64,000 nt of DNA from Brachionus rotundiformis (lineage: Eukaryota > Rotifera > Eurotatoria > Ploima > Brachionidae): contig JAESIW010000138.1 of assembly GCA_016802295.1 (NCBI GenBank), positions 1,001,904-1,065,903 of the forward strand. The letters run 5' to 3'. A program made the translations under genes and the position numbers. Below the pieces are notes generated by a model that was not told where the DNA came from, ran no database searches, and saw nothing but the letters and a program-made list of their open reading frames with translations. This document shows, piece after piece, positions 33,301 through 45,500 of this stretch (positions are counted from its first letter, which is position 1; each line of letters begins with the position of its first letter).

Positions 33301-34452
33301 TTTTAAGTCTTAATTAACCTCGAACATTTTTTCCATTAGAATTATCAGCTAATGCGCTAATTACATTCCCAAGCGAAGTAAGAGATAAGTTAATTGCAGC
33401 ACCTTCTTTCAAACGATCACCGGTGGCGCCAGTGGCATCAGCTCTTTCACTACCAGCTAAGTCAACCAAGTTTATCATGGATGACTTGGCTATTTCTTTT
33501 CCTGCTTCATTCAAATACTTCTGAATCAAATTTATGGTCACAATGGTATGAGCTCTACTGCTTGTTGCGTTCATGTTGGTAGCTGCTATGGTCCTATTAG
33601 CTGTACCCTCTTCAGTCAATTTGGCTATGTCAGAGTAGTCATCAACCAACTTTTTTGTCAAATTTTGAGCTTAAATAATTAAGTTATCTATCTGTTTATT
33701 TATGAATAGTAGCATTAATTACGATAGAATCCAATTTTCGGATCTTGGCGTACAACTAAACCTTTCTTCCTATTCGAAGACGGATTAAGCAAATCTCTTA
33801 CAACCTCACTGTATATTTCTAGCATACTAAATGTAACCTTTTGGAATTTATTATCAATTTTAATTTATTTTCTATTGAATTTTTTTTATTTTAATTTTGT
33901 ACTTCAATGGTTATGCCAGAGCTCTTCTTGGATTCTGATTTCTGAAAAATGTCCTCGCAAACCATTGGCACAATGCCTTTGTTACTCCCGTAGCCAACAA
34001 CTGAATAGCTTTTGCCAGAACCAGTTTGACCATAGGCAAAAAGCGAAGCATTAAATCCTTCCCATGCATTGTTTAGCACACCTTCTCCCAAATCATTAAA
34101 AACTTTTTTCTAGATTTAAATTTAAATAAACTTTTAGAAATTAGTTTTAATTATTTTAATTAAACCTGGTCAGCATATTTTGAATTTTCTGGCAGTAAAT
34201 AGCCATCATCAGAAGTTGTGTATCCATCAAAACTCCTTTATAATAAATATTACTTAATATAATTTATAATTGAGCGAAGATCAAATACCAGTAAGAAAAG
34301 TCGTAGGCATATTTTTTCTCATCATTTGTTTTAGGGTTAGTTATAATTGTCTGGTTGCCCGACATGGACACAACTAAGTTTGATTTGGCATCCTTTTCTC
34401 TTTTATTAAAAGGCCGTACTCTTACAGCAACCTTTAAATTTTCTTCTGCCAT
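30387..34452 (-). CDS. kinesin-3 family motor, KIF28/KLP-6-like, with C-terminal CaaX
   Basis: Microtubule motor with an N-terminal motor domain. ATG at 34452 (MAEENLKVAVRVRPF). The P-loop GQTGSGKSY is at about 34030, switch I is NATSSRAHT (about 33570), switch II LVDLAGSERA (about 33450), and a neck/coiled segment follows. An FHA domain (about 32620-32230) is signalled by ISLQGIGILPEHGIIKIES and NGSKILINGEPL. A KIF1B-like middle region follows (ISAILDKKVGFNAFPVS and SWTWTKKKF...). The YADQKKVFNDLG and NKGIVPMVCEDIF phrases fit the KIF28/KLP-6 branch. The last exon (30696-30387) is rich in Met/His/Arg/Asn and ends CVLS-stop, a CaaX prenylation motif. Many junctions (for example GKNV|PYRDS and TIM|IAAIS) are clean GT-AG introns of about 50-70 bases. 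There is no PH domain. It is flanked on both sides by paralogous GPCRs. Confidence 0.92.
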
Positions 34453-34814
34453 TCTTTACCAAAATAAAATTGATTTTTTAATTTTTTATTTTAAGGTGTT
34501 GTAGGAGGCTTTTTATAAGCTTCATTTACGTCAAACTTCTTTTCAAAATGTATAAACTGGTGTAACCAAGACGATTAGTCATGAAATAAACTCTTAAAAG
34601 AAAAATTAAGAGCAAAAATTAATCTCAAAGCAAAATCTGGATAAAAAATCCAATAAAAATGTTTAAAAATAAAAATTAAGTAACTAAGTGTATTTAAAAT
34701 AAAATTTTTATTTAGTTAAAGTTTATTAATTTAGAAATTAATCAATTTTTAATTGCTTTTCTAATTTCTTTTTAAAATTTTGTTTTTAATACAACAAAAA
34801 AATTTAAGTAAATA
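34453..34814. other. spacer between kinesin and GPCR 2
   Basis: About 360 AT-rich bases upstream of the kinesin start and downstream of GPCR 2. It should hold the kinesin promoter and GPCR 2 3' UTR. No other content seen. Confidence 0.4.
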
Positions 34815-35843
34815 TTAATTTTGTCTATCTACAAATAGGCCTTTTAACTTGATCCAAAAATTTTTTCTATATAATTTATTAATTCTAACAAAGGCCAAAA
34901 AATTAAAAGCTATAAAGCTAAAGTTAATTTCATTACTTAAATTGAGAATTATTCGTCCATACTGGCTGCCGAATAGGGGTACAAAAAAAAAACCAAAACA
35001 GATAACTTGAGGCAATGTGCACACCATAAACATCAATGAATAGATAATTATAAATCGGGATATTTGTCGACGTTTTTTGACAGTTCGACTTTCATTAGAC
35101 AGATTGAGCATCTTGTCTGGTTTTAAGCGAATCTTCATTAAGATATTGCAGATAATCATTATAGAAAATGGTAAAAAGCAAAACACAATCAGATGAATTC
35201 GGTCCCACACTGGATAAAAGCTGTACAAATCTGAATCATAGCAATATATGACATCAAATTCAATTATCGAACTAATTAAAGTTTCATTTACTAGAGTGGT
35301 TTCATTCATTACCAAGTGATCAATTACTCCAGCAAATAAAAGTATGTGAAGATTTAGTAAAAACATTACCAAAACAATTATTCCGACAAATATGTATGTA
35401 ATTTTGATGCTGAACAGAGTGGTTGGAAAATAAACTTTGATGGTTTGGTCAATTGTCATATAGGTCAGGAGCCATGAAATAGAATGCAGAGAAAAAAACT
35501 GCATGAATGCAAATATCTTACAAGTTGGTATCGAAAGGCTTTCGATGACATTTTGCTGGTCTATATTGAAATAGACTAGGGGATTGTTGCTGTCTTTTGG
35601 CAAAATGAGGAGAAATACATCCAAATTCCAAGTGTACATAGATGGTACTTTGAAAATGAATATGAAGAATAAAATGATGAATGTGGTATTTTTTTTTAGA
35701 TTTGAAGACCGACATACCATTGCTGAAAAGCTGTTGGCCAATGTTCCGAATATGGTAATTACCAATGCATAAATTGAAATGGTTTGAAGAATTGCTTTTT
35801 CGATCTGACATATTCTAGAATTGCCACAGTCACTAGTGGTCAT
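34815..35843 (-). CDS. orphan 7-transmembrane GPCR 2 (342 aa), non-canonical
   Basis: Intronless receptor starting at ATG 35843, and the closest relative of GPCR 1. Shared blocks include KKNTTFIILFFIFI (TM2), TWNLDVFLLILPK (loop 1), SIPTCKIF (TM3 entry), WDRIHL (TM5 entry), RRQISRFIIIYS and CTLPQVICFGFFF (TM6). The helix 3 end is MTIDQTIKVYFP in place of DRY, and helix 7 reads FNFLAFVRINKLYR with no NPxxY. Loop 2 carries Asn-glycosylation sites and the conserved Cys in IYCYDS. The C-tail is short, ending soon after a basic stretch. It is probably a membrane receptor for an unknown ligand, and its duplication with GPCR 1 is evident. Confidence 0.88.
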   Translation of the reverse strand: MTTSDCGNSRICQIEKAILQTISIYALVITIFGTLANSFSAMVCRSSNLKKNTTFIILFFIFIFKVPSMYTWNLDVFLLILPKDSNNPLVYFNIDQQNVIESLSIPTCKIFAFMQFFSLHSISWLLTYMTIDQTIKVYFPTTLFSIKITYIFVGIIVLVMFLLNLHILLFAGVIDHLVMNETTLVNETLISSIIEFDVIYCYDSDLYSFYPVWDRIHLIVFCFLPFSIMIICNILMKIRLKPDKMLNLSNESRTVKKRRQISRFIIIYSLMFMVCTLPQVICFGFFFVPLFGSQYGRIILNLSNEINFSFIAFNFLAFVRINKLYRKNFWIKLKGLFVDRQN

Positions 35844-36588
35844 TTTAATTTTTAATCTTTTTAATTTTAACTGATGTTTATGACAATGTCTTTTAAGCAG
35901 ATTTTTTAGAATAAAAATTGGATTTTGGAAATTAATTAAAAATAGAAAATATCCTTAACGGATGCCAAATACGCATTTTAATCTAGTGGAAATATTGTTG
36001 GTGTATTGTTTTTTTTTAAAAGCAGTATACTTTATTATAATTAATTGAATAAAGGATTATAGAATATAGCTAATAGAATTTTTTTTTTCAAAGCTTTTAT
36101 CATATATAAAAATTCGTCTATTTGTCTAGAAAAACAACATTTTTATATTTGAATAAAATCCAAGCTAGCTTAAGCATAGTAATTAAATAAAGAAATGAAT
36201 TTATTATATAAGATTTTTGTAAACATTTATTGGAATGCTGACGATTGACTTAATTTAGAATTTAATAAAATATTTTGTCAATTATTTGAGTAAATTAAAA
36301 AATTAACTTATATCAGATATTTATAAATAAATTCAAGCATTAATTTTCTTTTTGATTATCGATTTCATATTTCATTATTTTTTATAAAGATAAAATAATT
36401 CTCTATTTTTAATTATATAAAATGTACTGCTAAATTTAAATTTTGAATTGATGTTTAATTTTTTTTAAAATAAAGATATATTTGAAATAATTTTATTTAA
36501 AAAAAAATATACAAGCAACTAAATAAGCTGATTATTTTTTAAGTTTAATAATTTATTAAAATTTGATTTTGAAGACAAAAAGTTATCA
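35844..36588. other. spacer between GPCR 2 and GPCR 3
   Basis: About 745 bases of AT-rich sequence separating two paralogous receptor genes in the same orientation. No residual receptor exon was recognised. Confidence 0.4.
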
Positions 36589-37626
36589 TTAGTTTTCAAT
36601 TTGTTTTGGCTCTGAAAAAATGTAAGAATACCAATAAGAGATGGTTTTTTTCAATTCTTGTCTGTAAATTTTGTTCATTACCAAATGGGCCAGAAAATTA
36701 AATGCAAAAAAAGAAAAGGTTATCTCGTCCAAGATAACGAGAACAATTTCACCAAAGCGGGTCATTTTTAGGCGGTAAAAATAGAAGCCATAAGACACTA
36801 TGCTTGGAAAGGAGCAGGCCATGAACATCAACGAATGGGCAATAATAAAAAATGAAATGGTCCTTCGTTTGACGATGACCGATCTTCTGTGATTTAAAGT
36901 CGATGGGTAGAACAAAATTTTCCTAACCATAAACAGATTACAGACCATCATAATGCTAAATGGAATAAAACAGTACAAAAACAGGTGTATACGGTCCCAA
37001 ATTGGATAGAATTGGTACAAACTAGACGAATAGCAGTCAATTTTATTAACAATAATAGTCCTGTTTATCCAAATACCATCAATATACTCCACTTTGGTAT
37101 ATTCTAAATGGTTGACTACACCTGCAAATAACATTATGTGACAATTGGCCAGAAATAAAATTAAAATAATTGAGAAAATAATTTTTTTGATTAGCTTGGG
37201 CTTTTGAAAAGTGTTTTTGGGAAAATAAATCTTAATTAATTGGTCAAGTGTCATCAGACTCATTAGCCATGATATAGAATGCAATGAAAAATACTGCATA
37301 AATGTGAATATTTTGCATGTAAAGACAGAACTGCTCTCGATTATGTTGTGATCGTCAATGTCGTACTTTCTGGCACTTTGGCGCGGAAATATTTGCAAAA
37401 AAATGTCCAAATTCCATGTGTTCAAAGTCAATGCTTCGAACAAAAATATAATAGAAAGTATAATAAATGTGGTATTGTTTCTAAGAGCTTGATTTCTGCA
37501 AATATAAAACGAGATCAGGTTGAAGATATTACCAAAAACAGTGACCATAAGAGCAAATATGGACAAGATGGTTAAAATAATATCCTCTATTTTGCAGATT
37601 ATTTGCCCACTACATTCGTTTAACAT
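36589..37626 (-). CDS. orphan 7-transmembrane GPCR 3 (345 aa), non-canonical
   Basis: Intronless receptor from ATG 37626, the most divergent of the three. It keeps TWNLDIFLQIFP, FTCKIFTFMQYFSLHSISWL, the DQLIKIYFP variant of DRY, WDRIHLFLYCFIPFSIMM, a basic loop 3 (VKRRTISFF), CSFPS in TM6 and FNFLAHLVMNKIYR in TM7 without NPxxY. The loop 2 Cys is in IDCYSS. An NRT site lies before it. The C-tail is about 25 residues and ends acidic/Gln/Asn. The seven-helix profile is clear, but ligand and coupling are unknown. Confidence 0.87.
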   Translation of the reverse strand: MLNECSGQIICKIEDIILTILSIFALMVTVFGNIFNLISFYICRNQALRNNTTFIILSIIFLFEALTLNTWNLDIFLQIFPRQSARKYDIDDHNIIESSSVFTCKIFTFMQYFSLHSISWLMSLMTLDQLIKIYFPKNTFQKPKLIKKIIFSIILILFLANCHIMLFAGVVNHLEYTKVEYIDGIWINRTIIVNKIDCYSSSLYQFYPIWDRIHLFLYCFIPFSIMMVCNLFMVRKILFYPSTLNHRRSVIVKRRTISFFIIAHSLMFMACSFPSIVSYGFYFYRLKMTRFGEIVLVILDEITFSFFAFNFLAHLVMNKIYRQELKKTISYWYSYIFSEPKQIEN

Positions 37627-37809
37627 TTTTATTAAATTTCTTAAAGTTTATTTTCCATTTTTTAGTTGATTTGATTTAATTGTGTCGCGTTTGTTTTAAT
37701 ATTCATGAGTAGCAGTCTTAATATATATTGTTATATATTGTTAATCGGATCTGAATAATTAAATTTTTTTTAAAAATATGGGCTTTTATTCATATTAAAA
37801 TCATTTCAA

Positions 37810-38124
37810 TTAGATAAGGGAAATGTCAAAAAAATCGATATACGTAAACTTCATCACTTCCTTTATTAGTCCTGATTGGCAGTGTCTCACAATTTCTTTA
37901 TCTAAAACTGCAATTAAAAAAGGTATAGGTGGGGTTGGTATGTCATAATAATGACTATTGATGAAAATTTGATTAATTATCATGTCAGATTTATCTAATT
38001 TTTTGCCAATATTTCCAAATAGCTTGAGTATTATGAAAAAAAGATAAAAAAAAACAAATAATTTATTACAATTTTTAGGTAATTTGAGAAAACAGATTTG
38101 TTGAAAAAGAGTTTGATCAAACAT
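37810..38124 (-). CDS. hypothetical 104-aa ORF
   Basis: Open frame from ATG 38124 to 37810. The first 40 residues include an aromatic, Leu-rich hydrophobic segment (FFYLFFIILKLFG). The rest is mixed, with YYDIPTPPIPFLIAVLDKEI. I do not recognise it. It lies between GPCR 3 and ARMC8 with no supporting intron or homology, and the AT-rich hydrophobic part could be chance. Confidence 0.25.
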   Translation of the reverse strand: MFDQTLFQQICFLKLPKNCNKLFVFFYLFFIILKLFGNIGKKLDKSDMIINQIFINSHYYDIPTPPIPFLIAVLDKEIVRHCQSGLIKEVMKFTYIDFFDISLI

Positions 38125-38598
38125 CTATTGTTAAGTTTATAAGAACACTTAATATTGAGTATTATCAGAAATAATAATTGAGTTTTTAAGTAATCCGAGG
38201 CTTGATTGTTGGAAGAATGTTACACTGCTAATTAAAAAGTGATAAGAGATATTGCTTTGATTAGAGTGCTGCAAACAAATCACTTTTGTTCGAGAATTAT
38301 TGAGATAAGATTTATTCATTTTTTTGTTCAGGTAAGTAAAAAATTGATTAAAAATGCTTGAAAAAATTTATTTTAAGCCATAAATAATTAATGTTTAAAA
38401 AATTGAAAATGAAAACAGTATATTAATAAAATAAAATAAAAATAGATAGATTATATTTTAAATTTTAATGTGAAATTTTCGTAATATTTTAAATTTAATT
38501 TAAAAAATAAATTATTAAAACAATTTAAATCTTAAATCTAAATTATCGTTTATTAAATAAACTATTGAAATTAATTGAAAATTAAATTAATTTTGATC
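38125..38598. other. AT-rich 3' flank of ARMC8
   Basis: About 475 bases, strongly A/T-rich, containing the 3' UTR of the leftward ARMC8 gene. No other feature seen. Confidence 0.4.
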
Positions 38599-41500
38599 TT
38601 AGAAAAGACTACTCATATTGTTTGATGGAACATTAGTGGAAAATTGTTGCAAGGCACTTTTGACTTTTTCGAACAAAATTGGATCGTTTGAGTGCAAAAG
38701 CTTTTGCAAAATTCGGTGAGCACCAATTTCTTTTAGTTTATTTTGTCTCTCCAAAGCACCTTCGTCATTTATGTTGACTAAATTAGAGACACAATAAACT
38801 GCTGCTACTTGAATTTCAGTAAAATTATCAGTCTAAATTTTTAATCATAATTCTTTTTTCCTATTTTGAAATAAATAAAAATTACCATAAAACTATTTAT
38901 TTTTCTGAGCAAGTCCTCGTTGCCCATGATAAACTCTTTGGACGAGTTAGTACCATCAGCAATATTTGCCAAAATGCACAATGCTTGTTCTTTTATCATT
39001 TTATCCGAGAAATCGCCTTCCAAGACCATGATGACTGCCTGAATTATCCTTGTACCATAAAAGCACATCAAATGGTCAATGTGAGGCCGATTGCATATCA
39101 AGTTTCTAATTAAGCCTAGGGTTTTAAGAACCAAAATTTCATCGTTCTCGGTCAACAGCTGAAATAAGCGGTCGAATGTCATTTCGGCAAGTATTTGCTG
39201 CTTTACCTTTTGATCTGCATGATAGGCCAGGTTCATAAGGGCCCATATACTGTTTATTCGTATTGATTTATTTTTATAATTTACAAATTCAATTAATATC
39301 TTTATTACATCGTCGCCCAATAGTGTCTAAAAATAAACAATAAACATAATTTTCTCAACTTTTTATCTTTTTTTAATTAAAAAATTCAAAATTGTCTTAA
39401 TTAACAAAAACTTAAATTTCCACTGATACACAAAGCTCAGGACTAAGGGAAAATCTGAATTATATTTAAAAATTTTCCATTTTCCATTCTTCTTTGGTAC
39501 TTGGTAATTAGTTAAATAGACTTCCTAAATTTTCAGTTTTAGATTGTATTGTATTGATAGATAGAACCAATTTTTAAAAATCAATTTTGATTTTTTTAAT
39601 TTTCAATTAATACAAAAATTTTATAATTTATTAAAAAATATAAATTTAAAATTTTTTCTAATTAAAATTTAGACTAAAGACCTTAATTAAGTTCTGATAT
39701 TAAACAATGTCTTACCTCTTTACAAGGAGAAAATTCAATCAACAAATTGGCCAGAATAGCTATCAAAATAGAGATCAAATTTTTTTCATTTAGACTAAAA
39801 TCATCTTCTTTTTCTGTCTGAACATCCATTTTGTCGTCGCTTATGGTCATCTGGGACTCGTGATTTTTGGCCTTTAGTCTGTGAATCAAATCAATAATGC
39901 AGTTCCACAGCTTGGAGTCCAAAAATTTGGTCCTCAATTGGTGAACACTGCGAGAAAGACTATGCAACAAACACAGGGAGCTTATCCTCAACAAGGTGGC
40001 ATCGGACTTGTACTCGTCCACTTTGCAGCTTTCATCCTGCACATCGTTTCTATAGTCTGTCAAACTACAGAAATCATCATCCAAATCGAACAGCTCTTCC
40101 TTGATTTCAATTGATTCAATCAGTCTCGAGAGCAGTTCTGGACTATCGCTGACCACACGTCTGGACTCCTCGCTGTTCGAGGCCAAGCAAGCCAATGTTT
40201 GAAAACTAACAGAGACAAGACGCTTGTAGACCAGAAATTCTTGAATAAAATTAAATTTTTTTCCCATATAGACTTTATATTGGTGTTCATTGAGTAGATA
40301 ATATATCGATTGGCTCGAAAATTGGTTATAATAAAGATAGAAAAGAGAAAATAAAGAGGTACATGAGGTCTTGTTAAGGTTGTAGACACTTTTGTTTCTG
40401 TTATTTAGCTTGAAACTTTTGCACCCAGAGCTCAAGTTGTTGTAGCCTAGGAGAACATCTGAGACAATCAGATGGATGATTTGTTCCAAGCAACTGGCTG
40501 TTTGCTGCAAATAGGAGCTCAACTCGACCAAGTAGGACAGAGTGGACAAAATTTCAATAAGAAAGAAAATGTTTAGAAATTTTTTGTTCAGGACGGTGGT
40601 GTTGGACGAGCCTATGGACATGAAGTCATACTTGGAAGTGTTCGAATTCTTGAAATAGTTCGAATAGGTTGAACACAGTCTGATAAGAGTTGGAAGCACT
40701 TTGAATTTGATGAGTTTACTGTTGAAGTTTACCAATTTGAACTCGTTTGAGTCAAGGTCCATGTCGTCCAATTTGGATATGAGACTCGAGCGGCAAATAT
40801 TGGTCAAGCATTTTGCGGCGTATAGCTGCAGCTCGGTGTTGTTTTCGCGCGACAAGAACGAGCTTATTAGGTCCAACAGTGCGCAATCATAGTAGCTTGT
40901 GTTCAGAATAGTCTTGACCGATTCCAAACATTCAAATGACATGTAGGCATAAAATTTTAAACAATTTAGCTGAATCTTGCTCTGAATGGAAATAAGAAGT
41001 CCAGCAAATAGAAATATTAAATTGGACTTAATTAAATATGACCTGTGGCGGCCATTTGACTCATTTAGTTGCTCATTATTTGATTTAATACTTGAGGATA
41101 TCATCAAATTAAAGGCCGATATGGTTACTATGTTCAAAATGTATTGCTTTATTGGGTTGTTAAGTTGGTAAAGTTCTACTAAGGACTTGAGATTGACAGG
41201 CATATTGCCATGGTTGTCTGTGTGATACAAAACACTGTCCATTTGGTAAATTAGCTCGGCTTTTATTTGCGCACTTGAGTACAAATTGGACAATGTTCTG
41301 ATTGATGTCTCAACTATCTTGCTATTTGGCACATTGTCTTTACTCTGACGCCAATAGATGGCATTTAACTCAATGATATTGAACAAGATCAAGTGAATTT
41401 TATACTTTAGAATCAACTTGTGCAAGTGGTCTACGTTGCCAAGCGAAAAACTGCCAAATATTATCAAAATTTGATTTATTAAATCAAAAAATTTCTCATC

Positions 41501-41758
41501 TATTAGAATTTCGTTTGGCTGATTTTGGTCACGATTTACCAAAACAAGAAGATAGTTTATGTACAGATCATTTATTAATTCGATTAGACGATTAATGAGC
41601 TCGTCTCTTAGGTAAATGGTTTTGTACTTGTTGTTGCCAATGATTAGATTTTTTATCTTGGCAATTGTGTCGCCCAGAGTCTGAATCTCTTTGCTGTGAA
41701 GACTCTTTATCACGGGCTCTATTGACTTGTCACACATTAAGGTCTCCTCTTCGTCCAT
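38599..41758 (-). CDS. ARMC8: ARMC8 (GID5-like) armadillo-repeat subunit of the CTLH ubiquitin ligase complex
   Basis: Armadillo-repeat scaffold; the ARMC8/Gid5 family bridges the CTLH (GID) E3 ligase to substrate receptors. ATG at 41758 (MDEEETLMCDK); codons before it start with TTG, not ATG. The first exon, about 2 kb, covers the N-terminal and middle repeats, with the hallmark LHSLSRSVHQLRT near 39980 and LLIEFSPCKE at the donor (about 39708). A roughly 390-base intron leads to exon 2 (39327-38885), with NSIWALMNLAYHADQKVKQQIL, KTLGLIRNLI and CILANIADGT. A 53-base intron precedes the last exon, which ends at TAA 38601-38599. Order and wording match human ARMC8 alpha. The N-terminal half has low-complexity inserts (Ser/Asn-rich around 40600-40400) absent from vertebrates. 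I see no disabling change. Confidence 0.94.
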
Positions 41759-42550
41759 TTCTTCACACAAAATTTATAATAAAATAATTATTTTTTTGTT
41801 TTAGAACTTTATTTCAAGCTATAATTTATTACTTAACTATTTTAGTATTGTATTTACTATTATGTGTAATAATTTTTTTACTTTTTTTTTTTTAATATGA
41901 TATTATGTAGCTTCTGATCCTGGGTAATGGTTGGAGTTTGTTGATTTCAAGTTTATGAATATTTTTGAAATCATTTGAGGCCAAGTAATTGAAATTGTCT
42001 TATTTTTGCACTTAAAATTTGCAATTAAAATTTCTCTAATGCTTCAAATTATGCTTTCTCTTTAAATTTATTTAAAATTTATTATCTATGTATAGTAGAT
42101 TTAAAAATTAGGTGTCTTTTGATAATTTAATTTTTTTTGATTTTAAATTGGCCCATAGTTAATTATGCTAACTTTTTTATTTTAATTATCTTATTTTGGT
42201 TAAATTATTCACCAATTATTGAGCTTGATGGTAAAACACTGGATCCAGCAGACCAGAGATAAAAAAGCGTGCATTCAGTTTAAGGCACTCAAAATTAGTG
42301 CATTTGTCGTTCGATTTTATTAAAAATAAGAATATAAAAATCAAGATAAACATAAATTTAGCACCATTTGTTTAGAATAAAATCCAGTTTATTATTTTTT
42401 TAAATCATAGTGATAAAATAGTATCTTATTTACTCAAATTAAATTTAAAATTATTATCAAAAATAAAAGTTAAATTGGTTTTAAATTTTATTTATTTGTA
42501 TTTAATTATAAAATGATGATTTATTAAAAAAAAAAAGTTATCTATTTGAA
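41759..42550. other. spacer between ARMC8 and ABCC gene 2
   Basis: About 790 AT-rich bases: the ARMC8 promoter side plus the 3' UTR of the second ABCC gene. A short stretch around 42230-42320 is less AT-rich but shows no coding frame I can name. Confidence 0.4.
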
Positions 42551-45500
42551 TTAGAATCTTAATTCTTGATTAGCATCTATTTTGGTCAGCCCTGCCGAAT
42601 AGGCCATCGAAAAGAAAAGCGAGTTTTCATTAGACATTAGGTTTTCTGGACTATCTAGCTCTACAATTTCTCCTCTATCCAAAACCATGATTCTGGTACT
42701 GTCCATTATAGTGTTGAGTCTATGAGCTATGGTTAGGACTGTACAGTCCTTGAATTGATTCCGAATTGTAGTTTGAATCAAGTCGTCTGTGTTGTGGTCA
42801 ATAGAGGCCGTGGCTTCATCGAGTACAAGTATTTTTGTCTTTCTGAGCAAGGCTCGCGCAAGACAAATCAATTGTCTCTGTCCTACACTTAAATTTTCTC
42901 CTCCTTCGGAGCATTCAAAATCGAGTTTTTTATCCAGTCCTTGGACAAAATCTTTTAGATGGGCGTCAGCTAAGGCCCTCCATATCTGAAGATCGGAGTA
43001 CTCTTCAAACGGGTCCAAGTTCATTCTCAACGAACCACTGAACAAAACCGGGTCTTGAGGAATAATGGTCAACTTCTTCCTCAAATCATGCAGGCCTATT
43101 GTCTTTATATCAATTTTATCTATATAAATTTTACCATATTGGCTCTCTAATATTCTAAATAAAGCCAATGTTAAGCTTGATTTACCAGCACCAGTTCTAC
43201 CAACTATCCCTATCTAAAAATTAAATATCTAATGAATAATTTTTTTTAAATAAAATATTTTTTCCACTTTTTCTCCCGGAACTATTTGACAATTAATGTT
43301 TTTTAGAACAAAATCAAGCTCTTCGCGATATTTAACTGAAAATTTGTCAAAATGTATGTGCCCTTGAGCAGGCCATTCCAATGGTGGTCGAGAGTTTTCA
43401 ATGATCCAAGCAGCTTCGTGCGGCGTCTCGCAATATTCTTTTATTCTTTCAATGGAAGTTATATTAGACTCAAAATCAGCACTCATTCGCACCAGCCAAT
43501 TTAAGAACTGAGCCACCTTTACCAATTTAGATTAGCAAAATTAACAATTTAAATTAGCTTTAATTTACATTAAGAGAAAACGAAATAGAAAGACCAGCAT
43601 TGCCAGCAGATGTAGTCTCTTTGAACAAAATTACAAATAAGCATGAAAAAAAAGTGACCAATGATCCAATAAATTCCAATCGTACAGCTAGCCATCTATT
43701 CGAAATGGTGTCTGGATAAAAAAATGATAAATTTTCATCAATTTTGTTCTCCATTTGTTTTATGAATCTTTTTTCTGAACCATAAGCTCTTATTGTGCTT
43801 ACACCTGTGAGTGTTTCGCCAAAATGGGAAAATATTGGCGATTTGGAAACTGAATTTAAGCGTCTTAATTGACGCATTGCTGCCACATAATATCTCTAAT
43901 AAATTTTTTGTTTTAAATACAATTTATCTTATCTAGTATAATATAATTTTAAAATACTTGAACAAAATAATACACTATTGAAATAGGAAGAAGGGGTATC
44001 AGGAAATAAGGCGTCACAAATGATATCATAACCACAGTAATGAGGACTTGGAACATACATCTGACCAAGTTTCTGTACGACATTGGAATCATGTTTTCAA
44101 CAGCATCGATATCTTTGGAAAATCGATTGATTATTCGACCAAGTGGGGTCGATTCAAAGAATTGCATATTGGATCTTAAAATAGAATAGAGCATTGAGCT
44201 GTGCAAGAATCTGGAAGATCTCATGACCATTTTTAAATAGACAAATTCAGCAACTAGCATTACAATACCTTTTTTTTAACAAGATAAGATAAATTCTATT
44301 TTATTATTAGATAGATCTTTACTTTGTCCAAATCCGATCGCACCATAGACACCAAGTCTGACATATTTATTATTCCATTGAGAGTCAGCATACTCTTGTT
44401 TATCTGCTTTATCACTCCAATCTGATAGCCACAAAGACAATCCTGCTTGGAATATGTTGTAAAAAATGAGCAAAATTATAAACATTATTGAAAACCACAT
44501 TGTGCATGATTTAAAGTATTCCAAAAGTACTTTTAATTTTACCTTTAGAAATTAATTTAAAATTTAATTCTAAAATTTTATTATTTTCTAATTACTTGAC
44601 CGGTTTCAACTTTTTCTTTTACAATTATTTTATCAACATCACTATCTTTCTTGCCAACATACTTCTGATTGCTTTATAAAATAGAAAAAGAAAAATAGAT
44701 AAAAAAATTTCTTTATGAATTTTAGAAAAATTAAATTTAAATATAACAATTAAATTTTGATACTTTTTAGTTTCGACTGACATATCTGATTCTTCTAAAA
44801 TTAAAAAAAAAATCTTAGATAAATAATGTTAAAAATTATTATTTTACCATCTTGATTGACTTTTTGGTTTTTTATGTACTCTCCCATGAATTTAGAAAAA
44901 GCGGAATTTTTCTCAATTAGTTCTAAATAAGTGCCCATTTCTTTTATTGATCCTTTGTCCAGCATGATTATTTTGTCACATTCGGACAAAAAAGCCAGAG
45001 AGTTGGTGGCAAAGAGTCTGGTCTTGTGTTTCAGAAGGCCTTTGGGTCCGATCACAGAATCAAATATGTGCTTTCCTACATGAGCATCGACTGCGCTCAA
45101 TGGGTCATCGAATGCATAAATGCTGGCATTGGCATACACAGAACGAGCCAAGCTAATACGCTGTTTCTGACCACCGGACAGATTGATTCCTTTCTCGCCA
45201 ATTTCTGTTTGATCGCCAGCTGGTAGAATTTCCAAATCGCTGACAAGCGCACAAGAGGAAAGAATGGTTTCATACAAGTTCTGGTCATATGAATGTCCGA
45301 ACAAGATGTTGTTCCTTAGGGTGCTATTCTGAATCCATGCTTGCTGTGAGACGTAAGCAGTTGAGCCATTTACGTTCATGTATCCCTTAAATTTGTGCAT
45401 CTCACCCAGAAGACCTGATATCAGACTTGACTTGCCACTTCCCACAGAACCAACAACTTATTTTTATTATTAGACCAGAAATTTTCTTATCTATTTTATT

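Noticed and set aside
41759..41770. ARMC8 start extended upstream to a TTG codon
   Set aside because: The four extra codons begin with TTG, not ATG. Animal initiation at ATG 41758 gives a complete protein.
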